Notes under the pieces: model-generated
Told to the model about the DNA's origin: nothing
The model's database searches: none
The model's input: the letters and a program-made list of their open reading frames with translations, nothing else
Part shown: positions 6,233 through 11,609 of the stretch, in pieces
How positions within the stretch are numbered: position 1 is the stretch's first letter
How the letters are laid out: the number at the start of each line of letters is the position of its first letter
Source of the DNA: an uncultured Eubacterium sp.
GTDB lineage: Bacteria > Bacillota > Clostridia > Peptostreptococcales > Anaerovoracaceae
Assembly: GCA_937900695.1 (NCBI GenBank)
Contig: CALCFD010000043.1
Span: 1-11,609, forward strand
Direction: 5' to 3'
Length of the DNA: 11,609 nt
Program-made: the position numbers and the translations under genes

Positions 6233-7500
6233 TATTCATCTCTCCTTATACTCTTACATAAATAGATAATTCCAAATATACTTATGATAGCAATTAGTAA
6301 TCGTACCTTGCCATTTGAGTTTAGCATAAATAATGTAGTGAAGTTTACCCATATTTTGCCTAAAATCATATTAGTTATAAGGTAGGCTATAAAGTAGCAT
6401 ATTACGATTTGTAATAAGTAAGCTATTGATATTTTAGTTTTTAAAAAGACCATTTTACAGTTTACGGTAACAGTAATAGTTTTGCTCATAAAATACGTTG
6501 CTACAAAGAATAAAATCATTCCTATGACAATACAAGCCCTTAATGAATTTTGTGCAAAACTACTTATGTTATTTGAAATTTCTTGATGCTGCTCTACCAT
6601 ATTATTTTCTTCATAATTAGAAATCCTCTTTTGTGCATTTTCCTCAAAAGCTGCTACATCATATATGAAATCGTATTTAGAATTAATATCCTTTAGAAAC
6701 TTAACTATATGTGGTAAATCTTCCTTATTCCTAAAACCTATATATGATTCATTTTTTTCTAACAGCATAATAATATTGTTATCTCTAGGAATGGCTTTGT
6801 CGTTTTTATTTATATTTACAGTAGGAAAAAGTACTTGGTCACTTACATCTATTGAGATATTAGATAAAGAAATCATACTCTGTTTTTCTAATATACCCAC
6901 TACTTTTACTTCCACTTCAGTCAAAAAAAATTTTAATTTCATATGATCGCCCACTTTAAAGCTATCTTTAAAATAACTGCCCAAAACAACTGGAATTATT
7001 TCTTTTGTATTACACTTATAATCAGCTTCTTCAAAACTTCGTCCTGACTCTATTTGCTCTTGCAGTTGATAATTTAATCTCTTGGGAATTTCCATGCTAT
7101 TTAGCGATGTAAGTCTTTTATTAGTTTCTTCATCTTTTACATTTATATCTCCTAACGCAGTCTCCTTAGCACCCTTATAATTACCAATATATTGTATTGA
7201 TGGCCCTGAAACTTGATAATATTCAAAAAAGTCATTGTTATTTAGCTTATGATTAATTTCCTCCATATCCTCGATGATATTTTTTCTGCTGAAAAACTCA
7301 TCAAAACTAACATCGGGATTTTTGTCTAAAATATCTGATATAGGAATGACATACTTTATATCATCATCATTTTCACTTGAAATATTTTTTTCATTTATAC
7401 TTTTATTGATTTTAATATTCGTAAAATCTAAAGTAAGTATTCCAATATTTATTAATAATATTGATAAAAACAACAATATAAGATTTTTTATTTTTTCCAT
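6232..7500 (-). CDS. MacB/FtsX-type permease without a partner ATPase
   Basis: This 422-residue protein has one N-terminal span (7-25), a large external domain of about 295 residues and three C-terminal spans (321-340, 357-380, 398-416). That is the topology of MacB-type ABC permeases. The external part has the MacB-core pattern IPVVLGSYF (169-177), FKVGDHMKL (181-189) and VKVVGILEK (198-206). Two things are unusual. No ATP-binding-cassette gene lies anywhere in the window, and the loop after span 2 (NCKMVFLKTK, 347-356) lacks the typical coupling-helix sequence. It may use an ATPase encoded elsewhere or act in another way. The ribosome site is weak (GTAGAACG before ATG), the upstream lipoprotein gene ends 33 bases earlier, and the VanZ start overlaps its stop. 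Confidence 0.72.
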   Translation of the reverse strand: MEKIKNLILLFLSILLINIGILTLDFTNIKINKSINEKNISSENDDDIKYVIPISDILDKNPDVSFDEFFSRKNIIEDMEEINHKLNNNDFFEYYQVSGPSIQYIGNYKGAKETALGDINVKDEETNKRLTSLNSMEIPKRLNYQLQEQIESGRSFEEADYKCNTKEIIPVVLGSYFKDSFKVGDHMKLKFFLTEVEVKVVGILEKQSMISLSNISIDVSDQVLFPTVNINKNDKAIPRDNNIIMLLEKNESYIGFRNKEDLPHIVKFLKDINSKYDFIYDVAAFEENAQKRISNYEENNMVEQHQEISNNISSFAQNSLRACIVIGMILFFVATYFMSKTITVTVNCKMVFLKTKISIAYLLQIVICYFIAYLITNMILGKIWVNFTTLFMLNSNGKVRLLIAIISIFGIIYLCKSIRRDE

Positions 7501-7533
7501 CGTTCTACACTTACTTAAAATAATTTGAATTTC

Positions 7534-8199
7534 TTATTTAAATTCAACCGCCACTAAAAAATGGTCGCCTATTAACTGTTTTATTTTATCCGGTCTTTCA
7601 TACATAGTCTTTGCACCTGAAAGATCCTTACTATTTTCAAATGCTTTGCTTATTTTTTCAAAGTTTTTATCATCATAGCTATAATATATAAATAATGGTA
7701 TTTCTTTTCCTTTTTCTATGTTTTCTTGTCCCGAAAAATTAGCACTTGAAATAACTTTGTCGCTTCTTTTCAATGGAATATCATATGATTTTGACAAATC
7801 ATTTTCATCTTTACTAAATCCAATATATAACTTCGAGTCTCTTATGCTTGTACCAACAAGAAAAGTGCTTTCTTTTGGTAAAATAGTTTCTTTGGCAATT
7901 TCTTTTTTAACCCATTTACCACTACTATTTACATTCATAAGATAAATGCTCATTTCTTTAACTGAATCATCTACTTTATAATCATAGAAGCTTGTCTGAT
8001 CTAACCCCATGGCTTTACTCATAAGATTTTCTCTTGCAGACTTACCTGCCTGCTCACCAATTTGCATTTCTTCTATCTGTGGTTTAGTTATCTCTACTTC
8101 TATTTCCTCATCAGTAATACCTACTTTTGCTCCCCCACAAGAAACAGTAAATATTAATGCACATATGGTTAATACCATAACAAATCTCTTATTTTTCAT
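7534..8199 (-). CDS. Putative lipoprotein of unknown family
   Basis: The protein has 221 residues. It starts with basic MKNKR, a hydrophobic core and the lipobox-like TVSC with Cys21, so it should be anchored on the outer face of the membrane. The mature part has an acidic stretch (TDEEIEVEITKPQIEEM), then a probably beta-rich domain (YLMNVNSSGKWVKKEI, STFLVGTSIRDSKLYIGFS) ending FLVAVEFK. I do not recognise a family. AAAGG eight bases before the ATG supports the start. It lies 16 bases after the secreted-protein gene and 33 before the permease gene, so the four genes read as one operon. It could bind a ligand for the permease, but this is inference from position. Confidence 0.7.
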   Translation of the reverse strand: MKNKRFVMVLTICALIFTVSCGGAKVGITDEEIEVEITKPQIEEMQIGEQAGKSARENLMSKAMGLDQTSFYDYKVDDSVKEMSIYLMNVNSSGKWVKKEIAKETILPKESTFLVGTSIRDSKLYIGFSKDENDLSKSYDIPLKRSDKVISSANFSGQENIEKGKEIPLFIYYSYDDKNFEKISKAFENSKDLSGAKTMYERPDKIKQLIGDHFLVAVEFK

Positions 8200-8215
8200 T
8201 TTTGTTACCTTTCTA

Positions 8216-9028
8216 TTAGTATTTCATAGTTGCATATATATGTTGCTTCACTTTCGCTCTCTTTTTTGTTTTATCAAGTGCTTCTAATTTAACCCGTACA
8301 TCCGCCTTTAACGAATATTCTCGCCCTGTAGGAATTTGATAACCGTCAACAACATATGCTTTAGCATAGCCTTCTACATTGATATCATATCCCACTTTTT
8401 CAGCTCTCTTATCTGTTATCTTTTGATACCACCCTTTTGCAAGCCTTAAAGTTGGTGAAGTTACCACTGGAACTCCACCATCTGCATATCTAACAGTCAA
8501 TCCATCATTTGCAATTTTATAATGATTATGGGTTGATAAAACTAGTCTACCATCTACTAATGATCGTACAAAAATTGTTGTTTCATATTTTCTAGCACCA
8601 TAATCTTTATATCCTGTGTAATGTACTTCATGTCCCGTTTCTGTTTTAAAAGGAGATATTTCTAGTTCTTCTGAAGAATCTTTCATTTCAATTATCACTT
8701 CATTTCCATTAGACAACTTAAAACTTTCTTTAAAATATGACTTATCTTCTGGTAAACTAATTCCTTTTTCTAGTACATTATTAACCTCTTCTGTTAATTT
8801 TTCTCTGTATACTTCTTTTACTTTATAAGTAGTTCTATTATTTATATCATTAAGTTTTTCAATATCTTTTTCATTCCCTAAATTTAAACTTTTAGTAGCT
8901 TCCATATATTGTCTATATGAATTAATTTTATTATTCACTTCCTTTCCTTCAACTATACTAATGCTTCCAAATAAGATTACTATAGATAAAGCTCCACTTA
9001 ATAATTTATAAATATTCCTGCTTTTCAT
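8216..9028 (-). CDS. Secreted protein of unknown family
   Basis: The preferred start gives 270 residues. A signal peptide (MKSRNIYKLL, hydrophobic to about 26) likely ends near VEG-KEV (26-31). There is no lipobox, no C-terminal anchor and no cysteine. The first mature third is charged and probably helical. The rest looks beta-rich with many Tyr/Gly/Lys (GHEVHYTGYKDYGARKYE, FVRSLVDGRLVLSTHNHYK, GLTVRYADGG) and a basic tail (KTKKRAKVKQ). I recognise no family. A start five codons upstream (9043) is less likely because AGAGG at 9036-9040 fits Met at 9028. It is first in the operon, behind its own promoter and directly after the two-component genes. It could be an effector, toxin-like or surface protein, which is open. 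Confidence 0.72.
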   Translation of the reverse strand: MKSRNIYKLLSGALSIVILFGSISIVEGKEVNNKINSYRQYMEATKSLNLGNEKDIEKLNDINNRTTYKVKEVYREKLTEEVNNVLEKGISLPEDKSYFKESFKLSNGNEVIIEMKDSSEELEISPFKTETGHEVHYTGYKDYGARKYETTIFVRSLVDGRLVLSTHNHYKIANDGLTVRYADGGVPVVTSPTLRLAKGWYQKITDKRAEKVGYDINVEGYAKAYVVDGYQIPTGREYSLKADVRVKLEALDKTKKRAKVKQHIYATMKY

Positions 9029-9035
9029 TTTAATA

Positions 9036-9040
9036 CCTCT
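9036..9040 (-). promoter_or_regulatory. Ribosome binding site that sets the secreted-protein start at 9028
   Basis: AGAGG on the minus strand lies seven bases before the ATG at 9028. The upstream in-frame ATG at 9043 has only A/T-rich sequence before it. Confidence 0.7.
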
Positions 9041-9112
9041 CATTTTTCTATAAAATATCCAGCTATAACTGTAGGCACATTATATATTAGAGAAGCATAC
9101 TTTTATTCGCAA

Positions 9113-9141
9113 ATGATATATTTAGCCCATATAATTGACAA
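9113..9141 (-). promoter_or_regulatory. Sigma-A-type promoter of the four-gene surface operon
   Basis: On the minus strand, -35 TTGTCA (9136-9141) and -10 TATCAT (9113-9118) are separated by exactly 17 bases, each one mismatch from consensus. Transcription should start near 9106, giving a leader of about 78 bases before the ATG at 9028. The -35 box lies just past the kinase stop codon (9155-9157). The surface genes can thus be switched independently of the regulator genes. A second TATAAT at 9079-9084 lacks a matching -35. Confidence 0.65.
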
Positions 9142-9154
9142 AAATAGATAAACT

Positions 9155-10426
9155 TTATTCTAAATACATGATAATCTCCACAGTAAAATGACAATCATCA
9201 TAAGTAATTTTCATTTTTCCATGGTATTTTTCAAGTACATTTTCTATATTCCTTAAGCCAAAACCATGTGCAAATTTATCAGCTTTGGTACTTTTAATAG
9301 CTGATGCTTCCTTTTCCACTTCTCCATTAAAAGAATTTGTCATTTTAATAAAAAGCAAATTGGACTTTTCTTTTATATCCAATAAAAACTCTTTATCAGA
9401 AACACACTTTGATAAAGCCTCTATGACATTATCAAATAAATTTCCTAAAATAACACATATATCTGTCTCATTTATCCTTATGTCAGAAGGAATTGCCAGA
9501 TTTATTTGCATCTCTTTATTTACTAGATCAGAAATAGTTTTACACTTTAAATTGATTATGCTATCTATAATTAAATTACCTGTATTAACAAATCTATCTT
9601 TAAGTTTCATGGTGTCATCTAAATTTTCAAGATATATTTGCAGCTTATCATATTTTTGATTTTCTAGTAACTTTTCCATAGCAAATATATGATTTTTTAA
9701 ATCATGTCTTATTGATGATATTTTACTACTAGAATCTACATATACTTTCATCTGATTTTTAATAGCATCATTTTTTTCTTCTATCATCATAACTTTGATT
9801 TTATTAAAATTCATTTGTACAATTCGATCTAATAGATAAAATGTAAAAATATTTATAATTAGTAAAACAAGTCCTCCCATTATGATTAAAATCAAATCAT
9901 GATAGTTTAATAACAAAATAGCTACCATAATAGCACTAACTATAGGAACACCTACAAATATAATTATTTCAGATTTTTTTATATTACTAATTTGCCTTAA
10001 TGTACAAATTTTTATAATTTCTAGGATTATGGATATTATAACTAAACCAAATATTAATAAAACAACTAACCCATATCTATCTAGCTTATTGTAAAACATG
10101 CTTGCATCTATAAGATCAAAGCTAATAGCGCAAAGTGCCAACGTCGCTAAAGCCATTCCTGACATCTGCTTTAAATTTAGCTTATAAAACAATGCTATAA
10201 TAAGCACAAATGCAATATTAACTAACAGTATGTCATAAAAGGCCCACCTCAACGTCATCTCTGCCGCTGTTATTATTGGCAAACAAATAATGTAACCTAT
10301 CACTCTCAATAGCTTATAATACTTTTTTTGTTTTTTGGTTATATAATAATCAAAAGGTTTAGTGACGATTATTATGCATATAAAATTTGCAATTATCAAT
10401 AAAAGATTTATAACTTCGTGATACAT
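9155..10426 (-). CDS. GHKL sensor histidine kinase, AgrC-like
   Basis: The protein has 423 residues. Its first half holds about six to seven membrane spans (to residue 200) with almost no outside loop, typical of peptide-sensing AgrC/ComD-type kinases. A helical segment follows, with phospho-acceptor His241 in SSIRHDLKNHIF (237-248). The N box is ETDICVILGNLFDNVIEAL (320-338) with Asn329 and Asn333. The G box is AHGFGLRNIENVLEKYHG (386-403). Predicted role: autophosphorylates at the membrane and passes phosphate to the adjacent LytTR regulator. The gene begins seven bases after the regulator stop codon, with GGAG eleven bases before the ATG. No agrD/agrB-like pheromone genes are nearby, so the signal is unknown. 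Confidence 0.92.
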   Translation of the reverse strand: MYHEVINLLLIIANFICIIIVTKPFDYYITKKQKKYYKLLRVIGYIICLPIITAAEMTLRWAFYDILLVNIAFVLIIALFYKLNLKQMSGMALATLALCAISFDLIDASMFYNKLDRYGLVVLLIFGLVIISIILEIIKICTLRQISNIKKSEIIIFVGVPIVSAIMVAILLLNYHDLILIIMGGLVLLIINIFTFYLLDRIVQMNFNKIKVMMIEEKNDAIKNQMKVYVDSSSKISSIRHDLKNHIFAMEKLLENQKYDKLQIYLENLDDTMKLKDRFVNTGNLIIDSIINLKCKTISDLVNKEMQINLAIPSDIRINETDICVILGNLFDNVIEALSKCVSDKEFLLDIKEKSNLLFIKMTNSFNGEVEKEASAIKSTKADKFAHGFGLRNIENVLEKYHGKMKITYDDCHFTVEIIMYLE

Positions 10427-10433
10427 CGATCTA

Positions 10434-11129
10434 TTAACTCCATATGGATTCTAACAAATAATCTCTAACTTTGTTTCTATTTATTTTACTTATATTAAGG
10501 CGTATCCCGTTGGTTAAAAGGACGCTATCATATTGATACTCTTTAATAGCATTCATATTTACCAAATATGATTTATGAATTCTCAAAAATACATTATTAA
10601 ATTTATTCTCTATTTCATCTAGCTTTGAATATACCGTATACTCACAGGTTTCCGTGTGAATTATGATTTTTCTGCCGCTGCTTTCAACGTAAATGATATC
10701 CTTTAGCAAAATCTTATAATAAGTTTGATTAATTTTAAACTCATAAAAATCCTTTTGATTTCCTGATAACCTCATAGCATAATTAAGGGCATCTAGTATC
10801 TGTTCCTTTGTAAATGGCTTAACTATAAAGTCTAAGGGTCTTGTTTTAAATAACTTCATAGCATATTCTTCTTTAGCTGATATATAAACAATCGATGTAA
10901 CTTCATTTGCAAGCTCATTTCTGATTTTATCCGCAACAGCAACGCCATTCATCTTAGCTAATTCAATATCTAAAAATATCAAATCAAAACATGTTCCTCT
11001 AACCATAGCCTCATATAATTTTTCACCACTAAAAAACACGTCTAAAGCTACATTGCAATCGTCCTCAAGTATCTTTTCAATTTCCCTACAAACAAACTCG
11101 TTGTCATCACAAACTGCTACATGAAACAT
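10434..11129 (-). CDS. LytTR-family response regulator
   Basis: The protein has 231 residues. A receiver domain (1-120) has acidic Asp8 and Asp9, phospho-acceptor Asp54 (LIFLDIEL) and Lys104 (DFIVKPF). A LytTR DNA-binding domain (about 130-231) includes KDIIYVESSGRKIIIHT, FLRIHKSYLVNM and a C-terminal ISKINRNKVRDYL. LytTR proteins of the AgrA type bind paired 9-12-bp direct repeats upstream of target promoters. GGAGG six bases before the ATG fixes the start. It is the first gene of the two-gene regulator-kinase operon. Likely targets are its own promoter and the promoter at 9113-9141, which is inference from layout. Confidence 0.95.
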   Translation of the reverse strand: MFHVAVCDDNEFVCREIEKILEDDCNVALDVFFSGEKLYEAMVRGTCFDLIFLDIELAKMNGVAVADKIRNELANEVTSIVYISAKEEYAMKLFKTRPLDFIVKPFTKEQILDALNYAMRLSGNQKDFYEFKINQTYYKILLKDIIYVESSGRKIIIHTETCEYTVYSKLDEIENKFNNVFLRIHKSYLVNMNAIKEYQYDSVLLTNGIRLNISKINRNKVRDYLLESIWS

Positions 11130-11155
11130 TTATATCCTCCATTTTTGTTTTTTAA

Positions 11156-11164
11156 ATTATATCA
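11156..11164 (-). promoter_or_regulatory. Extended -10 promoter of the regulator-kinase operon
   Basis: On the minus strand TGATATAAT gives a perfect -10 with the TGn extension. The -35 region is poor (TAGTTC at 17 bp). Transcription should start near 11149, about 20 bases before the regulator ATG. A weak -35 fits a promoter that needs an activator. Upstream, ATGAG occurs twice at a 13-base interval (within about 11183-11204), a possible but unproven regulator site. Confidence 0.6.
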
Positions 11165-11370
11165 TACTTTAACATGAAGAACTATCTCATATCTCAACCT
11201 CATCCATAGACGAAATTGAAAAATTATAAAAATTTAAGGTTTTTTTGTGTGGGGCATTGGGGGCGTATAGGGGCGGCGTGAAGTATTTTGATTATGCAGT
11301 GCAGCAGCATGCATTCATGCAATTATGGTGCTTTTGGGGGGCGTGAACTAAACGCCTTACTTTTTGATCT

Positions 11371-11413
11371 TTTTCGTTCACTTAGAATCAAGTTAATGAA
11401 CTATGTTATAGGG
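11371..11413 (+). repeat. Direct repeat copy A with hairpin
   Basis: This 43-base unit matches 11509-11551 at about 39 of 43 positions. Its centre (11376-11401) is an imperfect inverted repeat: GTTCA-C-TTAG at the left pairs with TTAATGAAC at the right with one bulged base. Confidence 0.75.
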
Positions 11414-11508
11414 TTTTTAGGTATTATAGGTACACCTTTGAGGCAAAAATTTGTTGGCACCCTAAGTGTGCATATCTTAGGATGGATGAGATGCCGGCAT
11501 ATTCGTTT

Positions 11509-11551
11509 TTTTCGTTCACTTAGATACAAGTTAATGAACCATGTTATATGG
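11509..11551 (+). repeat. Direct repeat copy B with hairpin, next to the terminal repeat
   Basis: Second copy of the 43-base unit, exactly 138 bases after copy A, ending six bases before the 51-bp terminal repeat. The hairpin core is at 11514-11539, and the stem bases are unchanged between copies while some loop and outside bases differ. Confidence 0.75.
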
Positions 11552-11557
11552 ATTTTC

Positions 11558-11608
11558 GGTCAAGTCCTAAAGGTGGTGTAAATTCCCTGTCATATAATTT
11601 AGTCATCC
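11558..11608 (-). repeat. Right copy of 51-bp terminal inverted repeat, probable insertion-sequence edge
   Basis: Exact reverse complement of bases 1-51; the flanking base differs (C11557 against T52), which marks the boundary. It begins GGTCAAGTCC and contains GGTGGTGTAAA. The window ends one base beyond the shared segment, as expected when assembly stops at a repeat. Confidence 0.6.
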
Positions 11609-11609
11609 T

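Larger units (their letters stand above)
11165..11557. other. Gene-free right flank with G-rich tracts
   Basis: I see no convincing gene here. The plus strand is strikingly G-rich for this genome: GGGG at 11251-11254, GGGGG at 11259-11263, GGGG at 11270-11273 and GGGGGG at 11336-11341. Two of these tracts are followed by similar GGCGTGAA words. Beyond them lie two direct repeats. A 97-codon open frame (11288-11581) crosses the region but has no ribosome site and ends inside the terminal repeat. Confidence 0.5.

Noticed and set aside
9041..9082. Possible GTG-started leader peptide before the secreted-protein gene
   Set aside because: No ribosome site precedes it, and it overlaps the probable ribosome-site region of the real gene.
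11292..11318. Tiny minus-strand frame MNACCCTA upstream of the regulator, considered as a cysteine-rich signal peptide
   Set aside because: It has no ribosome site, only eight codons, and comes from a repetitive GCATGCTGCTGCA stretch.
11288..11581. 97-codon plus-strand open frame containing a repeated FRSLRxKLMN motif
   Set aside because: It has no ribosome site or promoter, resembles no known protein, and its repetition is explained by the 43-bp DNA repeats spaced at a multiple of three. It ends inside the terminal repeat.
1..11609. Terminal repeat taken as evidence of a circular molecule or linear replicon
   Set aside because: The repeats are inverted rather than direct, so they do not indicate circularity. 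The gene content is chromosomal with no replication genes.

Overview
The window looks like a chromosomal contig from an AT-rich, low-GC Firmicute, most likely an anaerobic Clostridia/Eubacteriales-type organism. This is inferred from strong AGGAGG-type ribosome sites, hairpin/U-tract terminators, a DUF3048 lipoprotein, a YlmH-type S4 protein, a TIGR03905-type TSCPD protein and an AgrC-like GHKL kinase paired with a LytTR regulator. No rRNA, tRNA or CRISPR array was seen.

Layout. Both ends carry the same 51-bp sequence in inverted orientation (1-51 and 11558-11608), next to gene-poor flanks. This is probably the edge of a multicopy insertion sequence where assembly stopped. From 395 to 2848 on the minus strand lie a GDSL hydrolase, a DUF3048 lipoprotein (ATGA overlap) and, past a hairpin, ylmH, closed by a G-U-rich terminator at 347-380. 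A divergent promoter region (about 2849-2908) separates these from a plus-strand operon: a small Cys-rich TSCPD protein, a manganese-type cation diffusion facilitator with a duplicated cytoplasmic domain, and glyA. A bidirectional terminator at 5652-5689 ends glyA and also ends the minus-strand operon coming from the other side. It is partly inside the last codons of that operon's VanZ-like gene.

The accessory part is 5672-11129, all on the minus strand and visibly richer in A/T. A LytTR response regulator and a multi-span GHKL histidine kinase form a two-gene operon with an extended -10 promoter. Immediately downstream, a separate good sigma-A-type promoter (TTGTCA, 17 bp, TATCAT) drives four genes: a secreted cysteine-free protein of unknown family, a lipoprotein of unknown family, a MacB/FtsX-type permease without any ATPase gene nearby, and a VanZ-family membrane protein. 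The arrangement suggests a peptide- or envelope-stress-sensing pair controlling a small cell-surface module. Its function cannot be read from the sequence. This module is the best candidate here for an undescribed system.

The right flank (11165-11557) has no convincing gene but holds G-rich tracts and two 43-bp direct repeats, each able to fold into a hairpin.
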